Positions 42,405-50,784 of a stretch of DNA of 64,000 nucleotides are shown here, piece by piece. The translations under genes and the position numbers were made by a program. The notes below the pieces were generated by a model. That model ran no database searches. It was not told the DNA's origin and saw only the letters and a list, made by a program, of their open reading frames with translations. Origin of the DNA: Larkinella sp. C7 (GTDB lineage Bacteria > Bacteroidota > Bacteroidia > Cytophagales > Spirosomataceae); assembly GCF_006149005.1 (NCBI RefSeq), contig NZ_VBSL01000006.1:1-64000 (forward strand), in the 5' to 3' direction. Position 1 is the first letter of the stretch, and each line of letters starts with the position of its first letter.

Positions 42405-45212
42405 ATGAAATTTCTTCTATCAGGAATCTGTTTACTTTTCCTCCAGTTCAGCGTCCTTGCCCAGAGCGGTTCCCTCAAAGGGACGATTAAAGACGCCAAA
42501 AACAACGAAGCCATCATCGGCGCCACCATTCAACTCGTCGGGGCAAACCCCGTCATCGGCTCGGTCACCGACGTTGAAGGGAATTTCGAGATCAACAAAG
42601 TGCCCGCGGGCGTTCACCAACTGCAAATCAGCTACGTTTCCTACGCCACCAAAACCATCGACAACGTGCGGGTGGAAGCCGGAAAAACCACATTGATCAA
42701 CTCGGCACTCGCCGAAGACAACAAAACCCTCGCGGAAGTCATAGTAAAAGGCCAGCGCGGCACCAACACAGAGGTCGCCGTCATCACCGAAATCAAGCAG
42801 ATCGAGCAGGTGGCCGTCGGGATTTCGGCGCAGCAGATTTCCCGCAGTCAGGACCGCGATGCGTCGCAGGTCATCCGCCGGGTGCCGGGCGTTTCCATTC
42901 AGGACGACCGCTTCATCATTGTCCGCGGGCTGAACGAACGTTACAATACCGTGATGCTGAACGACGTCATCACGCCGTCTACGGAGGTGGATATCAAGGC
43001 GTTCTCGTTCGACCTCATTCCGAGTTCGGCCATCGACCGGATGCTGATCTTCAAATCGGGAGCCGCCGAACTGCCGGGCGATTTCGGGGGTGGGATCATC
43101 AAAATCTACACCAAAACCATCCCGGACGCCAACAGTTTTTACGCCGGTATTTCGACTTCCTACCGGGGCAACACGACCTTCCAGAATCACAGTTCGTACC
43201 AGGGTGGCAAAACCGACTTCCTCGGTTTCGACGACGGCACGCGCCGGTTGCCGTCCAACTTCCCGTCGCAACGCCGGATCAACGCTTTCGGTGCGTCATC
43301 GGAGCCGGTCATCAACAAGTTTAAATCGTTGTCGCCCTACTTTGCGCTGAACAACAAAATGGTTTCGCCGGATTTGCGGGCGCAACTGGGCTTCAGCCGC
43401 CGGTTTTACCTGGGCAGCAAGGAACTGACTACGTTTACCAACCTGAATTACACCAACACGCACACGTTCTCGAACGTCGAGCAATACCGGTATTTTGCTG
43501 CCAACGCCACCACTGGTTTGAGCGATATTCAATACGCCTACAACGATCAGTTTTTGACCGAAAACACCCGCCTGGGTGTGTTGTCCAACTGGGCGCTGAT
43601 TCTGAATCCGCGGACGAAAATCGAATTCCGGAACCTGTTCAACCAGTTGGGAACGAAAGAAACGACGCTGCGGAACGGCTATAACGACAACAACCTGGAG
43701 CTGAACAACTACGCGTTCCGCTACGAACAGAAAAGCATTTACACCGGTCAGTTGAACGGAACACACGAACTGAACGGCCAGAGCCGGTTGCGCTGGACGG
43801 GCGGTTTTGGCTTTACCAACCGCCAGGAGCCGGACTACCGCCGGTTCACGTCGAGCCGTCCGCAGGGCAGCAGCGAACCGTTCCGCATCGACGTTCCGCA
43901 GCAACCCAGCCCGACTTTCCAGAATGCCGCCCGGTTTTATTCGAACCTGACAGAATACGTCACCACGGGCCGCGTCGATTACGAATACAAAAAAGCTGCT
44001 CCCGCCGATACGGACGACAAACAGGTGTTGAAACTGCGCGCCGGGGTTTACAGCGAATACAAAGACCGGGTGTTCAAGGCGCGGTATTTCGGGATCGTCA
44101 ACCCGAACAACGTGAGTGCCGAAGTCCTGTCGCAGTCGCCATCGCAATTCTTCCAGGCATCCAATCTGTCGTCCAGAGGATTGTATTACAACGAAGGCAC
44201 GAACACGCAGGATCATTATGACGCCCAGAACCTGATGATGTCGGGTTATGTGGGCGCCTACCTTCCGCTGTCGGCCCGGTTTAACGCCACGCTCGGTTTC
44301 CGGGGCGAATACAACCGCCAGCAATTGCAAAGCGTCGTAAATGGCGTGCAGCCGATTAGGGTCGACAACCCGATTTTCAGCCCGCTGCCGTCGGTCAACG
44401 CGTCGTATAATCTGTCGGACAAATCGCTGTTCCGGGTCGCGTATAGCATGTCCGTCAACCGGCCGGAGTTCCGCGAGCTGGCACAGTTTGCCTATTATGA
44501 CTTCAACTACGACGTGTCGCGCGTCGGGAATCCGAACCTGAAAATTGCCAAAATTCACAACGCCGACGTTCGCTACGAGTTTTATCCGGGCGAGGGCGAA
44601 CTGATTTCGGTCGCCGGTTTCTACAAGTACTTCATCAACCCGATCGAAGCCAAAATCAACTATTCGGGCAGCGGGGTTTCCTACACCGTCGATAATGCCA
44701 ACAACGCCTACAGCATGGGGGTCGAACTCGAAGCGCGGAAATCGCTGCGGGGTGTGAGCGGTTCCGGTTTTCTGGACAACATGACGGTTTTGCTGAATGC
44801 GGCTTTGATCAAAAGTTCGGTCATCAACTCCTTTGTCGGTCAGGAAAACAACCGGTCGTTGCAGGGGCAGTCGCCGTATCTGGTCAATGCCGGGGTGTAT
44901 TACACCGATCCGAAGCAGGGCTGGCAGGTCAATGTGCTCTACAACGTCATCGGCCGCCGGATTTTTGCGGTGGGTGACCGGTCGGTGCAGCCGACGATTT
45001 ACGAAATGCCACGTAACGTGATCGATTTAACGGTCACCAAGAAAGTGGGCGAACACCTTGAAATCCGGGCCGGTATTCAGGATCTGCTGAACCAGCCGTT
45101 CCGCCTGATTCAGGATTCCAATCTGGACAAGAAAATTACGGACAGCGATGATGTGTACCAGCGTTTCAAACGCGGCTCGTACTCGACGGTGGGGGTAACC
45201 TACAAATTCTAA
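42405..45212 (+). CDS. TonB-dependent receptor with carboxypeptidase-regulatory-like N-terminus
   Basis: The 935-residue protein has a signal peptide (MKFLLSGICLLFLQFSVLAQ), a CarboxypepD_reg-like domain (GTIKDAKNNEAIIGATIQLVG, split as GTIKDAKNNEAIIG and ATIQLVG; FEINKVPAGVHQLQISYV), a plug (VIRRVPGVSIQDDRFIIVRG, LNERYNTVML) and a large Tyr/Asn-rich barrel ending STVGVTYKF with the terminal Phe needed for BAM insertion. It imports a ligand across the outer membrane using TonB. The lipoprotein gene follows 48 bp downstream on the same strand, a SusC/SusD-like arrangement. The substrate is unknown. Confidence 0.92.
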   Translation: MKFLLSGICLLFLQFSVLAQSGSLKGTIKDAKNNEAIIGATIQLVGANPVIGSVTDVEGNFEINKVPAGVHQLQISYVSYATKTIDNVRVEAGKTTLINSALAEDNKTLAEVIVKGQRGTNTEVAVITEIKQIEQVAVGISAQQISRSQDRDASQVIRRVPGVSIQDDRFIIVRGLNERYNTVMLNDVITPSTEVDIKAFSFDLIPSSAIDRMLIFKSGAAELPGDFGGGIIKIYTKTIPDANSFYAGISTSYRGNTTFQNHSSYQGGKTDFLGFDDGTRRLPSNFPSQRRINAFGASSEPVINKFKSLSPYFALNNKMVSPDLRAQLGFSRRFYLGSKELTTFTNLNYTNTHTFSNVEQYRYFAANATTGLSDIQYAYNDQFLTENTRLGVLSNWALILNPRTKIEFRNLFNQLGTKETTLRNGYNDNNLELNNYAFRYEQKSIYTGQLNGTHELNGQSRLRWTGGFGFTNRQEPDYRRFTSSRPQGSSEPFRIDVPQQPSPTFQNAARFYSNLTEYVTTGRVDYEYKKAAPADTDDKQVLKLRAGVYSEYKDRVFKARYFGIVNPNNVSAEVLSQSPSQFFQASNLSSRGLYYNEGTNTQDHYDAQNLMMSGYVGAYLPLSARFNATLGFRGEYNRQQLQSVVNGVQPIRVDNPIFSPLPSVNASYNLSDKSLFRVAYSMSVNRPEFRELAQFAYYDFNYDVSRVGNPNLKIAKIHNADVRYEFYPGEGELISVAGFYKYFINPIEAKINYSGSGVSYTVDNANNAYSMGVELEARKSLRGVSGSGFLDNMTVLLNAALIKSSVINSFVGQENNRSLQGQSPYLVNAGVYYTDPKQGWQVNVLYNVIGRRIFAVGDRSVQPTIYEMPRNVIDLTVTKKVGEHLEIRAGIQDLLNQPFRLIQDSNLDKKITDSDDVYQRFKRGSYSTVGVTYKF

Positions 45213-45260
45213 TGCGTTTCAAGTCAATTTAATCAATACACACAACCAATTTAAGCAAGT

Positions 45261-46613
45261 ATGAAAAAGTTAACAACCTGGATGCTGGCCTTGCTATTGA
45301 GCGTCGTATCGCTGGGTCTGATGGTTTCCTGTACCAATGACGACGACGATGATGATGATCTGGGTGTAGTGCCTGTGCCGGGTACACTGACCGAGGTAAG
45401 CGGAAATATTACAGCCAATACGACCTGGTCGGCCAAAAATCAGTATCTGTTGAAAAGCTTTGTCTATGTGCAGCCGGGCGTGACGCTGACCATTGAACCG
45501 GGTACGGTCATCAAAGGCGATCAGCCATCGAGAGGAACGCTGTTTATCCTGCCGGGTGCTAAAATCATTGCCGACGGAACGAAGGAGAAACCCATCGTTT
45601 TTACATCCAATCAGGCCATCGGTTCACGCCGGGCGGGCGACTGGGGTGGTGTCGTTATCATGGGAAAAGCCCCTGCCAACAAAAAAGATTTTAAAATTGA
45701 AGGGGAAGAAGTATCGGTGGTACCGGGTGGTACGACGGGCGATGCTGCCGACAATTCCGGGATTCTGCGGTATGTCCGCATCGAGTTTGGCGGTATTGCA
45801 TTCCAGACCGACAAAGAAATCAATGGGTTGACGCTGGCCGGTGTGGGCAGCGGCACGGTGATCGACTACGTACAGGTTTCGTACAGCGGTGACGACGCCA
45901 TCGAATGGTTTGGCGGAACGGTTAATGCCAAACACTTAGTGTCTTACCGGACGCTGGACGATGATTTCGATACAGATTATGGCTTTAGCGGCAATGTGCA
46001 GTACGGTTTGATTCTGCGCGATCCGGCGGTTGCCGATCAGTGTAATTGTTCGGACTCCAACGGTTTTGAATCGGACAACGACGGAACCGGTTCGGCCGAT
46101 CTGCCACAGACGTCGGCCAAATTTGCCAACATCAGTGTCTTTATGGGTAGCGGTACGGTAAACAGCAAATACCGGTCAGCTTTCCGGATTCGCCGGAATT
46201 CTGCCATCAGCATCTACAACTCGACCGTGGTAGGTGCGTTCCCGAAAGGTGGTCTGGAACTGGAAGCAGATGCTACGCAGAATAACTTCAAAACCGGCAA
46301 AAGTGATTACCGTGGTTTGGCCATTGTGAACAGCAAAGCGGTGGTTTCGGGCGATACGGTTATGCTGAAAGCTACCGATCGCAAAAACATGCTGGGTGCG
46401 AAAGAAGCGGATCTGAAATTGCCCGCCAACTTCAACGTATTAACCGGCAAGCCGGGCATTCTGCCCCAAACCGGTTCTCCCTTGCTGACGGGCGGTGTAA
46501 CGCTGCCAACGGGCTTCGAAACCAATACGGTTATGGGGGCTTTCGGAACGACGGACTGGACCGAAACCTGGACCAACTTTGATCCGCAGAATACAGACTA
46601 TACCTTGAAGTAA
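45261..46613 (+). CDS. Surface lipoprotein with parallel beta-helix fold, partner of the TonB receptor
   Basis: The 450-residue protein begins MKKLTTWMLALLLSVVSLGL and ends its signal at lipobox MVSC, followed by TNDDDDDDDLG. An acidic run just after the lipid Cys is a surface-export signal in Bacteroidota. The mature part (VQPGVTLTIEPGTVIKGDQ, DWGGVVIMGKAP, GDDAIEWFGGTVNAK, LVSYRTLDDDFDTDYGFSG) matches right-handed beta-helix lipoproteins, with an Asp-rich loop that may bind Ca. It is 48 bp downstream of the receptor gene and has its own terminator. It probably acts as receptor lid or ligand binder (inference). Confidence 0.85.
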   Translation: MKKLTTWMLALLLSVVSLGLMVSCTNDDDDDDDLGVVPVPGTLTEVSGNITANTTWSAKNQYLLKSFVYVQPGVTLTIEPGTVIKGDQPSRGTLFILPGAKIIADGTKEKPIVFTSNQAIGSRRAGDWGGVVIMGKAPANKKDFKIEGEEVSVVPGGTTGDAADNSGILRYVRIEFGGIAFQTDKEINGLTLAGVGSGTVIDYVQVSYSGDDAIEWFGGTVNAKHLVSYRTLDDDFDTDYGFSGNVQYGLILRDPAVADQCNCSDSNGFESDNDGTGSADLPQTSAKFANISVFMGSGTVNSKYRSAFRIRRNSAISIYNSTVVGAFPKGGLELEADATQNNFKTGKSDYRGLAIVNSKAVVSGDTVMLKATDRKNMLGAKEADLKLPANFNVLTGKPGILPQTGSPLLTGGVTLPTGFETNTVMGAFGTTDWTETWTNFDPQNTDYTLK

Positions 46614-46647
46614 CTCTCTCAATTCTTTATATTTGGTGTCGCACGAA

Positions 46648-46676
46648 AAGGCCGGGGCTTTGCTCCGGCTTTTTTC
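46648..46676 (+). terminator. Rho-independent terminator of the receptor/lipoprotein operon
   Basis: A GCCGGGGC/GCTCCGGC-type stem with a TTT loop is followed by TTTTTT, about 35 bp past the stop at 46613. Confidence 0.9.
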
Positions 46677-46736
46677 TTATTTTTACCCCATACCGTGCGG
46701 ACACCATTCACTACCAAATCTATTGAGGAACTTGTC

Positions 46737-46745
46737 TATAGACTA
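46737..46745. promoter_or_regulatory. TATAGACTA motif upstream of the Rrf2 gene
   Basis: TATAGACTA lies within the 10-bp palindrome region GTCTATAGAC, about 70 bp upstream of the Rrf2 ATG. The same 9-mer occurs at 53820-53828, next to the start of the peroxiredoxin-like gene, and TATAGACT occurs at 63910-63917. This is a possible Rrf2 operator. Confidence 0.4.
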
Positions 46746-46813
46746 ATAAGTTAATATCTTGTCTGGTTGTACGCCAAAACCGACACCTGAAACCGTTTCA
46801 TATCCGTAACGCA

Positions 46814-47278
46814 ATGATTTCAAAGAAAGCCAAGTATGCCATCAAAGCCCTGAAAGTTCTTACCGAAGAATTTGGCAAGGGGCCGATCCTGATTTCGTAT
46901 ATTTCGGCGAAAGAGAACATTCCTAAAAAATTCCTGGAAGCGATTTTACTGGAGTTGAGGAACCACGGCATTTTGCAAAGCCAGAAAGGCAAAGGGGGCG
47001 GTTATCTGCTGCGCGTCGATCCCGAACGGGTCAATCTGGCCCAGGTTCTGCGTGTCATCGACGGCCCGATTGCTCCAACGCCCTGCGTTTCCCTCAATTT
47101 TTACGTTCGCTGCGACGACTGCAACGACGAAGTAACCTGCGCCATTCGCCCGATTATGGAGCGCGTCCGGGACGCGAATCTGGCGGTCTACGAACAAACC
47201 ACCCTATCAGCCTTTGCCCGCCGGGAAGCCGAACACCAGGAAGTGGTTGTTAGTCTGGTCGATACGGAGAATAAATAG
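46814..47278 (+). CDS. Rrf2 family transcriptional regulator
   Basis: The 154-residue protein has the Rrf2 wHTH (ISKKAKYAIKALKVLTEEF, ISAKENIPKKFLEAILLELR, GILQSQKGKGGGYLL) and a dimerisation helix. Residues CVSLNFYVRCDDCNDEVTC give four Cys between the two, a possible Fe-S or redox site as in IscR/NsrR-type proteins, though the spacing differs. Ends just before the long inverted repeat at 47279. The target is not evident; a TATAGACTA site lies in its own promoter. Confidence 0.9.
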   Translation: MISKKAKYAIKALKVLTEEFGKGPILISYISAKENIPKKFLEAILLELRNHGILQSQKGKGGGYLLRVDPERVNLAQVLRVIDGPIAPTPCVSLNFYVRCDDCNDEVTCAIRPIMERVRDANLAVYEQTTLSAFARREAEHQEVVVSLVDTENK

Positions 47279-47368
47279 TTTACGGTATACGGTTTTCAGT
47301 TTACGGTGGCTACCGCATGCTTAGTGACGCGTCAGCCACCGTAAACCAAATACTGAAAACCGTAAACC
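47279..47368. repeat. Long imperfect inverted repeat between convergent genes
   Basis: The arms 47279-47312 (GTTTACGGTATACGGTTTTC...) and 47333-47366 are near-complementary, with about 20 bp of loop containing GCATGC. It lies between the convergent Rrf2 and DUF4301 genes and probably serves as a bidirectional terminator. Confidence 0.75.
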
Positions 47369-47370
47369 CT

Positions 47371-48846
47371 TTAAACCGGCTGGTGCTCTTTCCGCAGCAG
47401 ATCATTCACGGTTTTCACCGGATTGAACGTAATCAGCGGCACTTCGACAAAAACTGTGTTCCAGTCGGCCATCGCGCCATTCCACAATCCCGGCAATTCC
47501 TGTGCTTTCAGTTCCTTCCCATCTTTCGATTTTGCGGTATTGAAACCCGTTTGCGGATCGCGGTAAGCGGGCAGGTTATACTTTTCGCCTTCCCGGTTTT
47601 TCAGCGCACACACCAGATCGACCGGATTGAAGTGTGTCGCCTGATCGAAAATCTGTTTCTGCTCGGCGTTTTTGAGGTCAATCTGCGCCGATTCCACGAT
47701 TTGCAGCGAAACCGAACCGTCGGCGTTTTTTGCCCAGAACGGCCCTCCACCGGGTTCACCTACGTTCTGCACCATGCCACAGGCCCGCAGCGGCCGGTCG
47801 AGTTTCTTCCGGAAATACTCCACTTTCTCGTCCTGGAGCCAGGTATCAAAACCGTCGGGCGGGAGAATGCAGAGCGTCGTCCGCAGAAATTCATCGAGTT
47901 CGGCCAAGTAGCCTTCGCTGATCATATCGTCGCCGAGGATTTCCTGAAACCGGAAAATTTGCTGCTGAATGTCGAGCAGAATGGCACCCAATACTTTTTT
48001 GTAGGTGATGGTCGGCTCTTTCAGGGCATCCGGCACCACGTTGTCGATGTTTTTGATGAACACCACGTCGGCGTCGATATCGTTCAGGTTTTCGATCAGC
48101 GCACCGTGACCCGCCGGGCGGAACAGCAGCGAACCGTCGGCGTTGCGGAACGGCGTGTTGTCGGGGTTGACCGAGATGGTATCCGTCGATTTTTTCTGTT
48201 CCGAAAATGTGATTTCAAACGTAACGCCCAGTTTGGCTTCATACTCCGGCTGCACGCGTTCGATGAGGTCTTCAAACCGGCTGCGGTGTTCGGGTGAAAC
48301 CGTGAAGTGAATCCGGACGCGGCCATTCGAATTGGCGTATGCCGCGCCTTCGATCAGGTGCTCTTCTACGGGCGTGCGCGGTCCTTCGGGATACCGGTGA
48401 AACAGCAGCAGTCCTTTGGGTAAACTGCCGTAATCCAGTCCCTCTTCCGTAAGCAGTGCCGACAGAACGTGGTGGTTGGGCTCGCCCGAAACGCCTTTCA
48501 GGGCGTCGTAAAAGGCAAAATCGGACAGGCGGTTGAAAAATTCTTCCACCGATTTATCGGTTTTTCCTTCCAGCGCGGCAAACAGCGACTTGAACATCCG
48601 CGTGGCCGCTCCCGATGCCGGCACAAATTTCAGCAGCGACAGGGCCGGAGCTTTCTGGTCGAAACCCGCCACGATGCCAGCCAGTGCCTGCTCATCGACG
48701 CGGATTAGACCGTCGCCCACCGTAGCCGCTTTGATGACGGGCAGATACGGGAAGTTATCGACAAAATGCTGGATCTGTTCTTCAACCTGCTCGAGCGTAG
48801 CGCCCTGCGCCAGAATCTGATGCTGATCTACTTCAGTGAATTGCAT
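47371..48846 (-). CDS. DUF4301 family protein
   Basis: The 491-residue protein starts at 48846 (MQFTEVDQHQILAQG); a longer frame to 48915 is rejected because its N-terminus lacks family character. Conserved phrases are LKFVPASGAATRMFKSLF, LPKGLLLFHRYPEG, LFRPAGHGALIENLNDID, FIKNIDNVVPD and CGMVQNVGEPGGGPFW. The UDP-sugar-pyrophosphorylase-like PASGAATR and KNIDN phrases suggest a nucleotidyltransferase-like fold (inference). Function of the family is unknown. Cytosolic, single-copy. Confidence 0.88.
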   Translation of the reverse strand: MQFTEVDQHQILAQGATLEQVEEQIQHFVDNFPYLPVIKAATVGDGLIRVDEQALAGIVAGFDQKAPALSLLKFVPASGAATRMFKSLFAALEGKTDKSVEEFFNRLSDFAFYDALKGVSGEPNHHVLSALLTEEGLDYGSLPKGLLLFHRYPEGPRTPVEEHLIEGAAYANSNGRVRIHFTVSPEHRSRFEDLIERVQPEYEAKLGVTFEITFSEQKKSTDTISVNPDNTPFRNADGSLLFRPAGHGALIENLNDIDADVVFIKNIDNVVPDALKEPTITYKKVLGAILLDIQQQIFRFQEILGDDMISEGYLAELDEFLRTTLCILPPDGFDTWLQDEKVEYFRKKLDRPLRACGMVQNVGEPGGGPFWAKNADGSVSLQIVESAQIDLKNAEQKQIFDQATHFNPVDLVCALKNREGEKYNLPAYRDPQTGFNTAKSKDGKELKAQELPGLWNGAMADWNTVFVEVPLITFNPVKTVNDLLRKEHQPV

Positions 48847-48964
48847 AGAATAATTCGGTAAGAGATGCGGTTGTTGTACGAATGGCAAATACGGGAATTT
48901 GCGGGTTTCAATCAAGGCGTAAAAAAGTAAAAGATCAGACGGTTCGCAAATGGGTTGATATCTG

Positions 48965-49384
48965 TTAAATTCCCCAACTCGCTAAACTTTCTTCTTCTTT
49001 CTCCCGCATTCGTTTCACTTCCTCATCGGTTTTGTCGCCGTAGCCGCAGAGGTGCAGCAAACCGTGCGCCAGCACCCGCCGGAGTTCCTGCTCTTCCGGA
49101 ATCGTCAGTTGCCGGGCGTTGTCGCGGACGCGGTCGATGCTGACAAAAATGTCGCCTTCCAGCCGGTTTTCTTCTTCTGAATTGTCAAAGGTGATGATGT
49201 CGGTGTAATAATCGTGTTCCAGATACTCGCGGTTCACCTGAAGCAGATACTCGTCGGAGCAGAAAATGTAGTTCAACTCACCAACGCTGAACCCTTCTTT
49301 CAACGCCAGCTTGGTGAGCCACTGCCGGGTGGGAATTTTCCGGGAAAGTGTAAAGGAAATGTCTTCCGTAAAAAATCGAATCAT
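48965..49384 (-). CDS. ybeY: Endoribonuclease YbeY
   Basis: YbeY trims the 16S rRNA 3' end and takes part in ribosome quality control. The 139-residue protein starts at 49384 (MIRFFTEDISF); a longer frame to 49552 adds 56 junk residues. It has YIFCSDEYLLQVNREYLEHD, TDIITFDN and the zinc motif AHGLLHLCGYGDKT. The third His of the classic HGxLHLxGYDH is Asp/Lys here, as in other Bacteroidota YbeY proteins. Isolated from other translation genes. Confidence 0.93.
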   Translation of the reverse strand: MIRFFTEDISFTLSRKIPTRQWLTKLALKEGFSVGELNYIFCSDEYLLQVNREYLEHDYYTDIITFDNSEEENRLEGDIFVSIDRVRDNARQLTIPEEQELRRVLAHGLLHLCGYGDKTDEEVKRMREKEEESLASWGI

Positions 49385-49417
49385 ACCGCAAAGATAACCA
49401 ACCTTGTGGATGGGAAC

Positions 49418-49467
49418 GCGGATGGAACGGATTAAACCGATTGACGCAGATAATCTGTTCCATCCGC
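49418..49467. repeat. Inverted repeat of 17-bp arms between ybeY and the acyltransferase gene
   Basis: GCGGATGGAACGGATTA (49418-49434) is complemented at 49451-49467 with a single mismatch, leaving a 16-nt loop that contains ATTGACGCAGA. It lies downstream of the acyltransferase stop (49485) and upstream of ybeY, both on the minus strand. Confidence 0.75.
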
Positions 49468-49484
49468 CTAATCCGTTCCTATCG

Positions 49485-50639
49485 CTATATTTTGACGAAA
49501 ATTTTGTGTCGGTAGAGGATATACAGAAACGTCCAGACCAGTGCGAGCGCACCCAGCGCGTTCAGCGATTCATGAAACGGTTCGGGGGTATGCCGGTAGA
49601 AGCCTTCAAACAACAATTTGGAGGTGTGGTTAAAATCGATAAACCGATACGCCAGGTAAACGACCAGCGAATTTACCCCGATCACCTTGAAGAAAAAGGA
49701 CCATTTCCGAAAGCCCAGCACGTCGATGAGGCCGTAAAAAAGTGCCAGAAACAGCGCGCCCATGCCCGCCGTAACCAGAATGAAAGAGCTGGTCCACAAG
49801 TGCTTGTTGATCGGGAAATGCAGGCTCCAGAGCAGGCCGATTCCAATGCTGTACAGGCCGGGTGCCACCAGATAGGTGAGTTTCGTCCGTTCAGATCGAT
49901 CCGATTGCAGCAGTTCTCCGGCCACCGTTCCCAAAACCGCCAGACAAAGCGCCGGAAACTGCGTCAGCAGGGCCAGTTCATCGTAGGTTTTCTGGAGCAA
50001 CCGCCCAGGCATAAACGTCCGGTCGAACCAGCCGACCAGATTGCCTTCAAACGACAGATCTCCGCTGCCGAAGCCGGGAACCGGAATCAGAACCAGGGCG
50101 GCATAGTAAGCCAGCAGAATACCGCCCGCTGTATAGAGCCGCTGTTTCCAGGAAAAGTTCAGGAATAAAACCGTGGCAACCAGCGTGGCCAGGCCGATGC
50201 GGCCCAAAACCGTCCCGTACCGGATGTTCGCCGGGTCGAATACATCCAGCGGAATGTTTTTATCGAGAATACCCAGCAGGTAAAGAATGACAAACCGGCG
50301 AAACGCTTTTCTGTATAAAACGGGCTTGTCGATGCCTTTGGCTACGGCCGTTTGCAAAGAAAAAGAAAGCGAAACACCGGAGAGAAACAGGAACAGGGGA
50401 AAGATAAAGTCGTAAAACGTAAACCCGTTCCAGGCTGGATGCGTCAACTGATCGCCCATCCAGTCGACCCAGCCTAAACCGGTTTTTCCATTGAGTCGTT
50501 CGATGAACGCGCCCCCACCCGCAATCAGCAGCATATCGAACCCGCGGAGGGCATCGATGGAGAGCAATCGTTTGGCTTTAACGGTAACCACTTCTTGCGC
50601 TTGAAGGGGTACAGAACCGGCATTGACATCGGATACCAT
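49485..50639 (-). CDS. DUF5009 / heparan-N-acetyltransferase-like membrane protein
   Basis: The 384-residue protein starts with RLLSIDALRGFDMLLIAGGG, the LRGFDM signature of the NagX/HGSNAT-like acyltransferase group, and has about 10 membrane segments (YDFIFPLFLFLSGVSLSFSL, YLLGILDKN, GVNSLVVYLAYRF, LALVWTFLYILYRH). Members move acyl groups across the inner membrane onto glycosamine units; substrate unknown. Single gene upstream of ybeY. Confidence 0.88.
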   Translation of the reverse strand: MVSDVNAGSVPLQAQEVVTVKAKRLLSIDALRGFDMLLIAGGGAFIERLNGKTGLGWVDWMGDQLTHPAWNGFTFYDFIFPLFLFLSGVSLSFSLQTAVAKGIDKPVLYRKAFRRFVILYLLGILDKNIPLDVFDPANIRYGTVLGRIGLATLVATVLFLNFSWKQRLYTAGGILLAYYAALVLIPVPGFGSGDLSFEGNLVGWFDRTFMPGRLLQKTYDELALLTQFPALCLAVLGTVAGELLQSDRSERTKLTYLVAPGLYSIGIGLLWSLHFPINKHLWTSSFILVTAGMGALFLALFYGLIDVLGFRKWSFFFKVIGVNSLVVYLAYRFIDFNHTSKLLFEGFYRHTPEPFHESLNALGALALVWTFLYILYRHKIFVKI

Positions 50640-50737
50640 ACGGGTAGGGAATCGTTTGAGTCAAAAGGAGATAAAGGGGCTGGTATACTGATTCATAAGA
50701 GAATCAGGAGTCATTTTTTCCACTTGATCAAACGAAC

Positions 50738-50770
50738 AAACCTGCAAGGTCTTAAAGACCTTGCAGGTTT
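50738..50770 (-). terminator. Palindromic terminator after pcrA
   Basis: The perfect 16-bp arms AAACCTGCAAGGTCTT / AAGACCTTGCAGGTTT (50738-50753 and 50755-50770) meet at one base. On the minus strand the hairpin follows the pcrA stop at 50785 by about 15 bp and continues with GTTCGTTTG. The same CCTGCAAGGTCTT...GACCTTGCAGG word is common in this order (memory). Confidence 0.8.
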
Positions 50771-50784
50771 TCAGGCTTTCAGTC

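Noticed and set aside
43296-44558. Minus-strand ORF of 420 codons within the TonB receptor
   Set aside because: It is antisense to a well-supported receptor and has no family motif; same for 42432-43271.
47317-48297. Plus-strand ORF of 326 codons opposite DUF4301
   Set aside because: It is a shadow of the minus-strand gene, which has clear family motifs.
48965-49384. YbeY with a lost third zinc His
   Set aside because: GYGDK instead of GYDH is usual in Bacteroidota YbeY proteins, so it is not a sign of inactivation.
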